Part shown: in pieces, positions 40,847 to 49,931 of the stretch
Layout: each line of letters begins with the position of its first letter
Numbering within the stretch: position 1 is the stretch's first letter
DNA from: Amycolatopsis orientalis DSM 40040 = KCTC 9412
GTDB taxonomy: Bacteria; Actinomycetota; Actinomycetes; Mycobacteriales; Pseudonocardiaceae
Direction: 5' to 3'
Assembly: GCF_000478275.1 (NCBI RefSeq)
Contig: NZ_ASJB01000061.1
Coordinates: 124,001 to 188,000, forward strand
DNA length: 64,000 nucleotides
Position numbers and translations under genes: made by a program
The notes under the pieces: generated by a model
What the model saw: the letters and a program-made list of their open reading frames with translations, nothing else
The model's database searches: none
What the model was told of the DNA's origin: nothing

Positions 40847-43800
40847 TCAGCTCTGTTCCGACGCCTTGACCGGGGGACCCGCGGGCCGCGAGGCCGCCCG
40901 TCGCGGACGACGGCGGGTGGTGGAGCGGCCGGCCGGGGCCGGGACGTCCACCTCGGGTCCGGTCTCCTCCTGGGTCACCGGAACCTCGGGGGCCTCGGGC
41001 TCCGGGCCCGATTCCCCGACGACGGCGATCTCTTCTTCGCGCACGGCCGGGGCCTCGTCGTCCGAGGTCGTCACCGGTTCACCGGCGAGTTCGGTCGCGG
41101 GTGCCTCGGCGACCGGCTCGGAAACCGGCTCAGCAGCCGCCTCGGCCGCCTGCTCGACGGCCGCCTCGGAAACGGTGTCCGAAGAGTCCCGCACCGGCTC
41201 AGCGGCCGACTCGGCGGCCTGCGGCGCGTGCCCGTTGAGGGCGGCACCCTCGACGTTCTCGGTGACCTCGTGAGCGTGCTCACCCTTGGCCGCCTTCGCG
41301 GCGTTGGCGACGGCCTGGACCGCCGAAACGACCGACTCGCGCTGCGCAGGGGCCTGCGGAGCCTCGGCCTTGGCCGCCGCGGGCTCGTTCTGGCCCTGCT
41401 CTTCGCCCTTGCCGCGGCCACGGGACCGGCGGGAGCCCTGCTCCTTGCCGCCCCCGCCACCGCCACCGCCGTGGCTGTGGCCGTTGCCGCCACCGGCGGT
41501 GCGCTGCGGCTCGGTCGAGACGACCACGCCGCGGCCCTTGCAGTGCTCGCACGGCGTCGAGAACGCCTCGAGCAGGCCGGTGCCGATCTTCTTGCGGGTC
41601 ATCTGCACCAGGCCGAGCGAGGTGACCTCGGCGACCTGGTGGCGGGTGCGGTCGCGGCCGAGGCATTCGGTCAGGCGGCGCAGCACCAGCTCACGGTTGG
41701 ATTCGAGCACCATGTCGATGAAGTCGATGACGATGATGCCGCCGATGTCCCGGAGCCGGAGCTGGCGGACGATCTCCTCCGCCGACTCCAGGTTGTTCCT
41801 GGTCACCGTCTCTTCGAGGTTTCCACCCGATCCGGTGAACTTGCCGGTGTTGACGTCGATGACCGTCATCGCTTCGGTCCGGTCGATGACCAGGTAACCA
41901 CCCGAGGGCAGCCAGACCTTGCGGTCCAGTGCCTTGGTGATCTGCTCGTCGATCCGGTGGTCGGCGAAGGCCGAACCGGTTCCCGTGTACCGCTTGACGC
42001 GATCGGCCAGGTCCGGCGCCACGTGCTGGACGTAGTCGTAGATGGTGTCCCAGGCCTTGTCGCCCTGGATCTCCAGCTTCGCGAAGTCCTCGGTGAACAG
42101 GTCGCGCACGACCTTGACCAGCAGGTCCGGCTCTTCGTAGAGCATGACCGGCGCGCTGTTCTTCTTGCCGCCGTTGCCCGCTTCGGCCTTCTCCTTGATG
42201 ACGTCCCACTGCGCCTTGAGGCGGCGGACGTCGCGGTCCAGCTCCTCCTCGCTGATGCCCTCGGAGGCAGTGCGGATGATCACACCGGCGTCTTCGGGGA
42301 CGATGCGCTTGAGGATGTCCTTCAGACGGCGGCGCTCGTTCTCCGGAAGCTTCCGGGAGATCCCGGTGGCGCCGCCCGCGGGCACGTACACCAGGAACCG
42401 GCCCGGCAGCGAGATCTGCGTGGTCAGCCGGGCGCCCTTGTGCCCGACCGGGTCCTTGGTGACCTGGACCAGCACGGAGTCGCCGGTGGAGAGCGCCTGC
42501 TCGATCTTGCGGGCCTTGCCCTCGAGACCGGCGGCGTCCCAGTCGACCTCACCGGCGTAGAGCACGGCGTTGCGGCCGCGGCCGATGTCGATGAAGGCGG
42601 CCTCCATCGACGGCAGCACGTTCTGCACGCGGCCGAGGTAGACGTTGCCGACGATCGAGCCGGTGCCCGACGACGTCACGAAGTGCTCGCACAGGACGCC
42701 GTCCTCGAGCACGCCGATCTGGGTGGAGTCACCCTTCTCGGCGACGACCATGGTGCGCTCGACCGACTCGCGGCGGGCTAGGAACTCGGCCTCGGACAGG
42801 ATCGGCGCGCGACGGCGGCCTGCCTCCCGGCCGTCCCGGCGACGCTGGCGCTTGGCCTCGAGCCGGGTCGAGCCGCGCACACTGCGGACCTCGTCCCTGG
42901 CGGGACGCTCGGTCTCGGCGGCCTTGGCCTGGCGCACGTGGACGACCGTGTTGGGCGGGTCGTCGGTGGTGGCCTCGGCGGTGTCGTCGCCGTCCCCGCC
43001 CTTGCGACGACGGCGACGACGGCGGCGCTTGCTGCCGTTGTCGGAATCACCGTCATTGTCCGAATCGGACTCCGCTGAATAACCCGAAGCGGACGCCTCT
43101 TCGGCGTTCTCGGACTCGGCCTCTTCGGCTTCGGTGTCCTTGGCGTCCTTCTCGGACTTGTCGTTCCGGTCCTTCCCGCGCGGCTGACGGCCACGCGAAG
43201 GCTCGGGCTGCTCGTCGTCGTTCTCGGAGTCGGCCGAGTTCTCGTCGCCGCCCTTGCCCCGGCCACGCCCGCGACGTCCCCGACGGCGGCGGCGACGGCT
43301 GTTGGCGTCGTCACCGTCCTCGTCGGCGCCGTCCTGGCGATCGGTCTGCTCGGTCTGCGTCTCGTCCTCGTCGGATTCGTGCTCGTCGGCGGGCGTGAAC
43401 GCCGGCTCCGGCCTGCGGACGGGCTTCGCGGCGACCGGCTCCGGCGGCAGGAACACCGGCGAAGGGGCGGCGAAGACCGGGACGTGCACGGCGGCCTTCG
43501 ACCGCCTGGTCGTGGTCTGCGGCGGCTCCGGGGTCACCGGGGTGGCCAGCGCGGGCGGGACACGCCGCGAAGGCGCCTCCGCCTGCGGAGCGGGCTCCGG
43601 CTCGGCCTGGGGCTTCGCCTCGGCCTTGACCTCGGGCTCGGGAGCCGCCGGGGTCTCGGCGACGGGCGCTTCGGCGGCCGGGGCCGCTTCGGCGGTCTCG
43701 GGCTCGTCTCCGCCGGTGAGGGCTTCGGCGAGCTTGATGGCCACATCGCGGGTGACGCTGGACTGCGCGCTGCGGACGGTCTCGCCGAGCTCACCGAGCT

Positions 43801-43942
43801 TGGCCATCAGTTCACGGCTGTTGGATCCCAGGAGCTTCGCCAGGGCGTGCACCCGGATCCGGGGAGGCAGTTCGGCCAGCTGGCCTGCGATGGGTGTGGC
43901 GGTATTCCCGCCGGTGACGGCGGGTGTGTCCGCGTTCGACAT
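40847..43942 (-). CDS. rne: Ribonuclease E/G
   Basis: The 1031-residue endoribonuclease processes rRNA and turns over mRNA. A long, disordered N-terminal arm (about 1-390) alternates acidic and Arg-rich blocks; the catalytic part follows: S1 domain (GNVYLGRVQNVLPSMEAAFIDIG), 5'-sensor, DNase I-like metal site (MTVIDVNTGKF and DIGGIIVIDFIDM) and the Zn-link CEHCKGRG. A second low-complexity arm (about 800-1031) has Gly/Ser and Glu/Ala tracts. This arm-core-arm plan is typical of actinobacterial RNase E, where the arms probably hold degradosome partners. Confidence 0.95.
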   Translation of the reverse strand: MSNADTPAVTGGNTATPIAGQLAELPPRIRVHALAKLLGSNSRELMAKLGELGETVRSAQSSVTRDVAIKLAEALTGGDEPETAEAAPAAEAPVAETPAAPEPEVKAEAKPQAEPEPAPQAEAPSRRVPPALATPVTPEPPQTTTRRSKAAVHVPVFAAPSPVFLPPEPVAAKPVRRPEPAFTPADEHESDEDETQTEQTDRQDGADEDGDDANSRRRRRRGRRGRGRGKGGDENSADSENDDEQPEPSRGRQPRGKDRNDKSEKDAKDTEAEEAESENAEEASASGYSAESDSDNDGDSDNGSKRRRRRRRRKGGDGDDTAEATTDDPPNTVVHVRQAKAAETERPARDEVRSVRGSTRLEAKRQRRRDGREAGRRRAPILSEAEFLARRESVERTMVVAEKGDSTQIGVLEDGVLCEHFVTSSGTGSIVGNVYLGRVQNVLPSMEAAFIDIGRGRNAVLYAGEVDWDAAGLEGKARKIEQALSTGDSVLVQVTKDPVGHKGARLTTQISLPGRFLVYVPAGGATGISRKLPENERRRLKDILKRIVPEDAGVIIRTASEGISEEELDRDVRRLKAQWDVIKEKAEAGNGGKKNSAPVMLYEEPDLLVKVVRDLFTEDFAKLEIQGDKAWDTIYDYVQHVAPDLADRVKRYTGTGSAFADHRIDEQITKALDRKVWLPSGGYLVIDRTEAMTVIDVNTGKFTGSGGNLEETVTRNNLESAEEIVRQLRLRDIGGIIVIDFIDMVLESNRELVLRRLTECLGRDRTRHQVAEVTSLGLVQMTRKKIGTGLLEAFSTPCEHCKGRGVVVSTEPQRTAGGGNGHSHGGGGGGGGKEQGSRRSRGRGKGEEQGQNEPAAAKAEAPQAPAQRESVVSAVQAVANAAKAAKGEHAHEVTENVEGAALNGHAPQAAESAAEPVRDSSDTVSEAAVEQAAEAAAEPVSEPVAEAPATELAGEPVTTSDDEAPAVREEEIAVVGESGPEPEAPEVPVTQEETGPEVDVPAPAGRSTTRRRPRRAASRPAGPPVKASEQS

Positions 43943-44471
43943 ATATCTCCTCCGCCCCCGGGCGCGTCGGCTGGCTCACACCGGCTCGACGCGGCCGCGC
44001 AGGGGCCCCTTTCTGTTCGTTCCGCCGTGGTGGTCACCAGCAGCGGGAATCCTTGCCCGGCACCGCGACGGCGCCGGGTTGACCGGGCGCCGTATACGGC
44101 TGAAGGTCTGCTCGGCGGAGCGCTGGCCACGTTCGCGACATCGGGCCGCCCGCCACGTCGTCGAGCCGCCTGGGAAGGCGGCGACGCGTGTGGAGGATGT
44201 GCAGCACACCACCGGGCCACGAGACCGCGAGCGCCACCTCTCACGTGTGCCCGTCGGCCAGCGGCCACCGCGAGTATCCCACACACCGGCCCCACTCCGG
44301 TGTACTCGGTGCCACAGGCCTGACTCCCGGGCGCGCCGCGACCACCGGCTGGGCGAACTTCACGGGAGAGCTTGTCGACCCGGCCGCGGGTGGCTAGCGT
44401 GCCGCTCGGGGATGCCGAAGCCCAGGCCGAGGCGTCCCCGGTAGTCCCCCTGTTCTCCGCTGGGAGGTCCG
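43943..44471. other. 529-bp spacer: rne leader and protease promoter region
   Basis: No gene is convincing here. On the minus strand it is a long leader for rne with several GC hairpins: ACGGCGCC/GGCGCCGT (about 44069-44092), GCCGCC/GGCGGC (44165-44182) and ACACCGG/CCGGTGT (44283-44303). RNase E represses its own message through the leader in E. coli; whether this holds here is unknown. The right end carries the promoter of the subtilase gene. Confidence 0.5.
44372..44400 (+). promoter_or_regulatory. Candidate promoter of the subtilase gene (TTGTCG-N17-TAGCGT)
   Basis: The -35 TTGTCG (44372-44377) and -10 TAGCGT (44395-44400) have an ideal 17-bp spacer. The start codon at 44472 follows about 65 nt after the expected start of transcription and has GGAGG 5 nt upstream. 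Confidence 0.5.
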
Positions 44472-45902
44472 GTGTCCCTGCTGGGGCGGTCCCTGCGAGC
44501 GGCCGTATGCGCCTTGGTGGTGTTCTGCGGTTCGGTCGCCGCCGTCGCGACGGCCGAAGCGGAGTCATCGTGCCATCCCGCCGGCCGGACGCTGCGGTAC
44601 GTCGTCGCCTTCGACCGGGGGACCTCCGAAGCCGAGGCCAGGGCGGCCATCACCGCGGGTTGTGGCAGCGCGACCGTGTACTACCCGCAGATCGCCGTGG
44701 CCGTCGCGACCTCGGCCGACCGGGACTTCGCCGAGCTGGTCAAACCGGCCGCGGCGTTCAGCGCGCAGGCGGAACGACTCGCGGTGCAGCGGGCCACCGG
44801 CACGCCGTCGGCCAAACCGGCGCCCGCGCGCGCCGAACTCGAACCGACCGATCCGGCGAAGGTGCCCACGGCCGACCGGACCGCCGAGCAGTGGGACATG
44901 CGCGCGATCGGCGCCGACAAGGCCCGCACGATCGAACGGGGCCGCCCGGACGTCGTCGTCGGCGTCCTCGACTCCGGCGTCGACGCCACCCATCCCGAGC
45001 TGACGGCCGCCCTCGACCCGGACAGGTCCGCAGGCTGCCTGACCGGCGCGCCCGACCGGAACTGGGCCGCGACCACGTCGGCGCACGGCACCCACGTCGC
45101 GGGCATCATCGCCGCGGCCGACGACGGCAAGGGCGTCACCGGCGTGGCGCCCGGCGTGCGGATCGCCTCGGTGAAGGTGATCGACGACCGCGGGTACGCC
45201 GACCCGGAGGCCGCCGTATGCGGGCTGATGTGGGCCGCGTCACAGCGCATGACCGTGACGAACAGCAGCTACTTCGTCGATCCGTGGTCCCTCTCGTGCG
45301 CCCACGCCGACGCGCGGGGCGTGGTGAACGAGGTCATGGCGCGCGCCGTCGAATACGCGACCTCGGCGGGCACGCTCACCGTGGCGGCGGCGACCAACGA
45401 GGCCGTCGGGCTGGTGCCGTCGCCGCACTCGGGGTCCGGCACCCAGGCCGAAGGCTGCCAGGCGCTGCCCGCCGGCCTGCGGGACGTCGTCGCGGTGTCG
45501 TCCGTGAGCGCGGACCGGGTCAAGGCCGGCTACAGCTCGTACGGGCTGGGCGTGATCGACGTGGCCGCCCCCGGCGGCGAGGCCGGGCGGTGCGTGCTCT
45601 CGACCGTTCCCGGCGGGTACGCGCCGCTCTGCGGGACGTCGATGGCGGCGCCGCACGTCGCCGGTGTCGCGGCGCTGCTCGCTTCGGAACACCCCGGTTA
45701 CGGCGCCCGCCAGCTGAAGCGGACGCTGGACGCGCAGGCGACGCCGATCGCCTGCCCCGCCGACTACGACCTGACCGGTGACGGCTCGCAGGACGCGTAC
45801 TGCACCGGGTACGCCGGGTTCAACGGCTTCTACGGGCACGGGATGGTCGACGCGCTGGCCGCCGTCGCGCCGCGGGTGAGCGGTCCGAACCCTGCTCGCT
45901 GA
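44472..45902 (+). CDS. Secreted subtilisin-like serine protease (S8)
   Basis: The 476-residue protein has a Sec signal peptide (1-32), an inhibitor-like propeptide region (about 38-95) and an S8 domain with the triad Asp167 (VVGVLDSGVD), His205 (HGTHVAG) and Ser390 (CGTSMAAPHVAG), and the oxyanion Asn309. Eight or more Cys in the mature part imply disulfides outside the cell. No membrane anchor or sorting signal follows. GTG 44472 is preceded by GGAGG. It is likely a nutritional extracellular protease. Confidence 0.95.
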   Translation: MSLLGRSLRAAVCALVVFCGSVAAVATAEAESSCHPAGRTLRYVVAFDRGTSEAEARAAITAGCGSATVYYPQIAVAVATSADRDFAELVKPAAAFSAQAERLAVQRATGTPSAKPAPARAELEPTDPAKVPTADRTAEQWDMRAIGADKARTIERGRPDVVVGVLDSGVDATHPELTAALDPDRSAGCLTGAPDRNWAATTSAHGTHVAGIIAAADDGKGVTGVAPGVRIASVKVIDDRGYADPEAAVCGLMWAASQRMTVTNSSYFVDPWSLSCAHADARGVVNEVMARAVEYATSAGTLTVAAATNEAVGLVPSPHSGSGTQAEGCQALPAGLRDVVAVSSVSADRVKAGYSSYGLGVIDVAAPGGEAGRCVLSTVPGGYAPLCGTSMAAPHVAGVAALLASEHPGYGARQLKRTLDAQATPIACPADYDLTGDGSQDAYCTGYAGFNGFYGHGMVDALAAVAPRVSGPNPAR

Positions 45903-45912
45903 GGTCCGGCGC

Positions 45913-45938
45913 CCCGCATTTAATCCTCTGGATGCGGG
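45913..45938. terminator. Weak hairpin between subtilase and ABC permease genes
   Basis: CCCGCAT (45913-45919) pairs with ATGCGGG (45932-45938) around a 12-nt AT-rich loop in a 42-bp convergent spacer. Confidence 0.5.
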
Positions 45939-45944
45939 TCGAGG

Positions 45945-46772
45945 TCAGCGCAGCAGCAGCTTCCCGAACCGTTTCGAGGACGCGTAGATCCCGACCGCCG
46001 CGAGCGCCAGCAGGTACGCCACGTTCCCCAGCATCCCCCACGACAGCACGCCGACCGAGAGCCCGCGCATCAGCTCGATCCCGTGGTACAGCGGGAAGAT
46101 CCGCACGATCCACTGGATCGCCTCCGGGTACACCGAGAGCGGGTAGAACGTGGTGGAGAAGAGGAACAGCGGCATCAGCACGAGGTTGATGTAGTCGAAC
46201 TGCGAAACCGAGCGCAGGAAGGTCACCAGCACGATGCCGATGGCCGAGAACGCCATCGCGATCAGCAGCGCCGCCGGGATCATCAGCACGGCCCACCAGG
46301 ACCCGGGCAGCCCCATCGCGGTCATCACGCCGAGGAAGGTCACCGAGTAGATCCCGCCGCGCAGCACCGACCAGCCGACCTCGCCGAGCGCGATGTCCAG
46401 CGGGCCGATCGGGGTGGCGAGCATGGCGTCGTACAGCTTCGCGTACTTCAGCTTGAAGAACAGGTTGTACGTCGAGTCCAGGATGGCGCCGTTCATCGCC
46501 GACGCCGCGAGCAGGCCGGGCGCGACGAAGGCGACGTAACTCATCACCTGGCCGCCGGGCCCGACGACCTCGCCGACGAGTTTGCCGAAGCCGAGCTGGA
46601 AGGCCATCAGGTAGAACAGCGGCTCGAAGGCCCCGGACACGAACAGCATCCAGACGTGCGAGTAGGTCAGGAACGTGCGTTCCATGACCGCCTTCGACCG
46701 GCCGCTGTACATCGACGGCGGCAGGACGCGCAGCAGCACCCCGCGCGGCGGGGCCTCGGTGAGAACAGCCAC
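45945..46772 (-). CDS. ABC-2 type exporter permease (second subunit)
   Basis: A 275-residue protein with six membrane helices of the ABC-2/DrrB fold; the family segment with a short amphipathic helix before helix 1 (ERTFLTYSHVWMLFVSGAFEPLFYL) is present. It lies one base after the first permease gene, so the exporter is a heterodimer of two permeases with one ATPase. The cargo is unknown; lipids, glycoconjugates or drugs are common cargos of this group. Last gene of the operon. Confidence 0.9.
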   Translation of the reverse strand: MAVLTEAPPRGVLLRVLPPSMYSGRSKAVMERTFLTYSHVWMLFVSGAFEPLFYLMAFQLGFGKLVGEVVGPGGQVMSYVAFVAPGLLAASAMNGAILDSTYNLFFKLKYAKLYDAMLATPIGPLDIALGEVGWSVLRGGIYSVTFLGVMTAMGLPGSWWAVLMIPAALLIAMAFSAIGIVLVTFLRSVSQFDYINLVLMPLFLFSTTFYPLSVYPEAIQWIVRIFPLYHGIELMRGLSVGVLSWGMLGNVAYLLALAAVGIYASSKRFGKLLLR

Positions 46773-46773
46773 T

Positions 46774-47589
46774 TCAGACCACCAGCCGTCGGTAGAAGTA
46801 CTTGTGCGCCAGCGCCCAGCCCACCCCGGCCAGCACGATCAGGAAGGCGAGGTGCCCCAGCGTGGCGAGCGGGCCGACGGTGCCGAGGCTGACCGCCCTG
46901 GCGGCCTCGTTGCCGTGCCACAGCGGGGAAAGCCAGGCGATCCACATCAGCGGGGCCGGCAGTTCGGAGATCGGGAAGAACGTGCCGGAGAACAACGTCA
47001 TCGGGATCAGGATGAACCGGAACACCAGGCCGAACCGCGAGCCCTCGTCGTAGGTGGTCGCGGCGAGCGCCATCACCGGGGTGCCGCACGCGATCCCGGT
47101 GAGCGTCCCGATCAGGATGACCGCGAGGACGCCGAAGCCGGTCCACGCGCCGAACAGCGCGGCGATGACGGCGTAGATCGTCCCGGCCAGGGTCAGCCGG
47201 ATCCCGACCCAGATGATCTGGCTGCCGAGGACCTGTCCCGGCGTGATCGGCGACGCGGTCACGGCCACATAGCTCTGCTGCCATTTGAACCCGGACAGCA
47301 CCGGATAGCTGGACTCCCCCACCGCCAGCTGCGCCGCACCGGCGACGAGCAGCGCGGGCGCGACGTACTCGAGGTACGGGAACCCGCCCGTCGCGGCACC
47401 CGCCCGCACCTGCGAGCCGAAACCGAGGCCCATCGCGGCCAGGAACAGCACCGGTTGCAGCCCCGTCGAGTACAACGTGGACAGCCAGTACCGGCGGTAC
47501 CACAGCCAATACGCCTCGACCCGCAGCCAGGCGCCGCGCCAAGCGGGCACCACCCGGCCCGTCGAGGTCTTCGTCTCCGCCGTGGTCAT
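46774..47589 (-). CDS. ABC-2 type exporter permease (first subunit)
   Basis: The 271-residue protein has six helices and the ABC-2 domain (AAMGLGFGSQVRAG, then PVLSGFKWQQSYVAVTASPITPGQVLG). It is distantly related to its neighbour at 45945, which supports an old duplication and a heterodimeric channel. Its ATG shares one base with the stop of the ATPase gene. Confidence 0.9.
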   Translation of the reverse strand: MTTAETKTSTGRVVPAWRGAWLRVEAYWLWYRRYWLSTLYSTGLQPVLFLAAMGLGFGSQVRAGAATGGFPYLEYVAPALLVAGAAQLAVGESSYPVLSGFKWQQSYVAVTASPITPGQVLGSQIIWVGIRLTLAGTIYAVIAALFGAWTGFGVLAVILIGTLTGIACGTPVMALAATTYDEGSRFGLVFRFILIPMTLFSGTFFPISELPAPLMWIAWLSPLWHGNEAARAVSLGTVGPLATLGHLAFLIVLAGVGWALAHKYFYRRLVV

Positions 47590-48530
47590 CAGTCCACCAG
47601 CGTCCGGCCGGTGAGGCGGAGGAAGACGTCCTCCAGCGAGCTGCGGCGGACCAGGCTCGACAGCGGCCGCAGCCCGCGCGCGTGCGCCTGTTCGAGGGTG
47701 GCCTCGCCGGTCATCGTGTAGAGCAGGACGCGGTCCGGGAGCACTTCGACGCGTTCGGCGAGGCCTTCGATCCGCTTCGCGGCCGCCTCCTGCTCACCGT
47801 TCGGGAACCGCAGTTCGACGACCTCACGGGTGGAGTACCGGCTGATCAGGTCCGCGGGCGAGCCTTCGGCGGCGATGCGGCCGTTGTCCATCACGACGAG
47901 CCTGTCGCAGAGCTGCTCCGCCTCGTCCATGTAGTGCGTGGTGATGATCAGCGTGGTGCCGCCCGCCTTGAGCCGGAACAGCCTGTCCCACAACAGATGC
48001 CGGGCCTGCGGGTCCAGCCCCGTGGTCGGCTCGTCGAGCAGGAGCAGCTCCGGATCGTTGACCAGGGACCGCGCGATGGTCAGCCGCCGCTTCATCCCGC
48101 CGGAGAGCGAATCGACCTCCGCGTCCGCCCGGTCGGTGAGCTGGGCGAACTCCATCAGCTCCTCGGCCTTGCTCCGCACGTGCGCGCGGGACAGGCCGAA
48201 GTAGCGGCCGTAGATCTGCAGGTTCTGGCGGACGGTGAGCTCGGTGTCCAGGTTGTCCTGCTGCGGCACCACCCCGAGGCGGGCGCGGATCTTCGGCCCT
48301 TCGAGGTCCGGATCCATGCCGAGGACCCGCAGGTCACCGTCGCTGCGGGGCGAGACGCTGGCGATCATCCGCATGGTGGAGGACTTGCCCGCGCCGTTGG
48401 GCCCGAGGAAGCCGAACGCCTCCCCCGGCCGGACATCGACGTCGATCCCGCGTACGGCTTCGAAGTCGCCGAAGCGCTTGACCAACGCCTTCGCCTGCAC
48501 CATCGCCGATTCGTGCTCTGAGTCACCCAC
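47589..48530 (-). CDS. ABC exporter ATP-binding protein (DrrA/NatA type)
   Basis: The 313-residue ATPase drives the two permeases downstream. It shows Walker A GPNGAGKSS, the Q-loop VVPQQDN, signature SLSGGMKRRL, Walker B LLLLDEPTTGLD and the H-loop TTHYMDEAEQL, plus a C-terminal extension of about 90 residues typical of DrrA-like proteins. GTG 48530 is chosen because TAGGGT lies 7 nt before it (leaderless pattern); an internal ATG at 48503 is the alternative. Genes are coupled by overlaps of one base. Confidence 0.92.
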   Translation of the reverse strand: MGDSEHESAMVQAKALVKRFGDFEAVRGIDVDVRPGEAFGFLGPNGAGKSSTMRMIASVSPRSDGDLRVLGMDPDLEGPKIRARLGVVPQQDNLDTELTVRQNLQIYGRYFGLSRAHVRSKAEELMEFAQLTDRADAEVDSLSGGMKRRLTIARSLVNDPELLLLDEPTTGLDPQARHLLWDRLFRLKAGGTTLIITTHYMDEAEQLCDRLVVMDNGRIAAEGSPADLISRYSTREVVELRFPNGEQEAAAKRIEGLAERVEVLPDRVLLYTMTGEATLEQAHARGLRPLSSLVRRSSLEDVFLRLTGRTLVD

Positions 48531-48537
48531 GATGAAG

Positions 48538-48543
48538 ACCCTA
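48538..48543 (-). promoter_or_regulatory. Leaderless -10 box for the ABC exporter operon
   Basis: TAGGGT on the minus strand, 7 nt before the GTG at 48530; no ribosome binding site is present. Confidence 0.45.
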
Positions 48544-48584
48544 GGACCTGGCACCGACAAAATTCGACCGGTTTACCGACACCC

Positions 48585-48613
48585 TTGTTGGACGGTCCCG
48601 GCTCGTCGATACT
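48585..48613 (+). promoter_or_regulatory. Promoter of the M14 peptidase gene (TTGTTG-N17-GATACT)
   Basis: The -35 TTGTTG (48585-48590) and -10 GATACT (48608-48613) have a 17-bp spacer. The ATG is only 8 nt after the -10 box, so the message is leaderless or nearly so. Confidence 0.55.
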
Positions 48614-48621
48614 CACCGACC

Positions 48622-49653
48622 ATGAGTCTGAAGCCCAAAATCGCCTTGTTGTCCGTTTTTGTCACCGCCGGGCTCTTGGTGGCTCCCGCCGCCCAAGCGG
48701 TCGGGAGCACCGCGGCCGGGACCACTGTGGACGGCCGGACCGTCGATCCGCGGCCCTCCACCGCCAAGCTGGCCTTCGAACTGCACAAACTGGCGCTGCT
48801 GAGCCACGGCAAGATCCGGGTGAGCGAGATCGGCCGCAGCAATCAGGGCCGTCCGGTGTGGGCGGCCAGGGTCGGCCACGGCAAGACGCGGATCCAGTAC
48901 GTCACCCAGCAGCACGGCGACGAACCGCTCGGCACCCCCGCCGCGCTCGAGTTCCTGCGCAAGGTCGGCGTCGGGCACAGCGCGTGGGCTCAGAAGCTGC
49001 TGGCGAAGGTGACCGTCGACATCGTCGTGCGCGCCAACCCCGACGGGCACGAGCACGACTGGCGCTACAACCACGACCCGAAGGCCACCCCCGAGTACGG
49101 CGAAAAGGGCAAGGGTTACGACATCAACCGCTACCACGACCCGGCCGTCGCGCCGGAGGACAACCCGGCCACCGAAGCGGGGCTGATCCAGCGGCGGAAC
49201 GCGGCGTTCAAGCCGGACATCATGGTCGACTACCACATGCAGGGCCGGTACCGGGACGCCGACGGCAGGGAGATCACCGCTTCGACGATGTGGCCGACAC
49301 ATCCCGGCGTGAAACCGTCCGATGTGGACTTCGCGAAGCAGATCGCGGTCGTGGTGCGGCGGTCGATCGACGGCAACGGCGGCTACGTCTCGCAGTACCC
49401 GGGCGGTGACTACCAGGGCATCGCGCGCAACGGGTACGGACTGCTCGGCAACGGGAGCGTGCTGATCGAACTGAGCCTCATCCCGGAGCGTGAGCAGGCG
49501 CAGATCCAGGACGCGCTGGCGTCGATGCTCGCGATCGCGCAGGCCGCGGCCGACGGTTCGGTGCGGAAGGTGGACCCGGCCGATGCCGAGGCGATCCCGC
49601 CTCGGGGACCGGCGTTGCCGGGCACGGTCGAAGAAGGGGACGAAGCCGCCTGA
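48622..49653 (+). CDS. Secreted M14-family zinc carboxypeptidase
   Basis: The 343-residue protein has a signal peptide (1-26) and an M14 fold with zinc ligands His98 and Glu101 (QQHGDEP) and His205 (DYHMQG), substrate-binding Asn139/Arg in RANPDGHE, and the catalytic Glu283 (SVLIELS). Such enzymes trim peptides or peptidoglycan stems outside the cell. The C-terminus ends PGTVEEGDEAA; the DNA for the last five codons and stop is repeated 275 bp downstream (49913-49934), a sign of a local insertion or duplication. Confidence 0.92.
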   Translation: MSLKPKIALLSVFVTAGLLVAPAAQAVGSTAAGTTVDGRTVDPRPSTAKLAFELHKLALLSHGKIRVSEIGRSNQGRPVWAARVGHGKTRIQYVTQQHGDEPLGTPAALEFLRKVGVGHSAWAQKLLAKVTVDIVVRANPDGHEHDWRYNHDPKATPEYGEKGKGYDINRYHDPAVAPEDNPATEAGLIQRRNAAFKPDIMVDYHMQGRYRDADGREITASTMWPTHPGVKPSDVDFAKQIAVVVRRSIDGNGGYVSQYPGGDYQGIARNGYGLLGNGSVLIELSLIPEREQAQIQDALASMLAIAQAAADGSVRKVDPADAEAIPPRGPALPGTVEEGDEAA

Positions 49654-49659
49654 CGTGTG
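49638..49659 (+). repeat. 22-bp direct repeat, copy 1 (3' end of the M14 gene)
   Basis: This copy contains the last codons of the M14 gene, its stop and 6 nt beyond. An identical 22-bp copy lies at 49913-49934. Confidence 0.95.
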
Positions 49660-49746
49660 GGCTGAAGACAACTTGCAAGTAGTCGACTGCTTGCGAGGAA
49701 GGCCTGGTCGCGGATGTCTTCTTCCTTCCGCAAGGCGGAAGGGGCT

Positions 49747-49795
49747 CGAGCGTGGAGGATTCGGGACGTTGAACGTCCCGAATCCTCCACGCTCG
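49747..49795. repeat. Perfect long hairpin A (24-bp arms, GTT-G-AAC tip)
   Basis: Arms 49747-49770 and 49772-49795 are exact reverse complements around a single central G. The arm starts CGAGCGTGGAGG and the tip reads GTTGAAC. Confidence 0.95.
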
Positions 49796-49852
49796 CCGAT
49801 GCCACACCATCGGCCAGAGCCACCACCCCAGTCACCAGCCCCGAAAGCTCCT

Positions 49853-49900
49853 GGTCGTGAGTGTTGAGTGTCGTTAGAACGACACTCAACACTCACGACC
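49853..49900. repeat. Perfect long hairpin B (23-bp arms, GTT-AG-AAC tip)
   Basis: Arms 49853-49875 and 49878-49900 are exact reverse complements. The arm begins GGTCGTGAGTG and the tip reads GTTAGAAC. It shares arm length, TCGTGAGTG base and tip with the hairpin at 56351. Confidence 0.95.
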
Positions 49901-49931
49901 TCCGGAAACCCAGGACGAAGCCGCCTGACGT

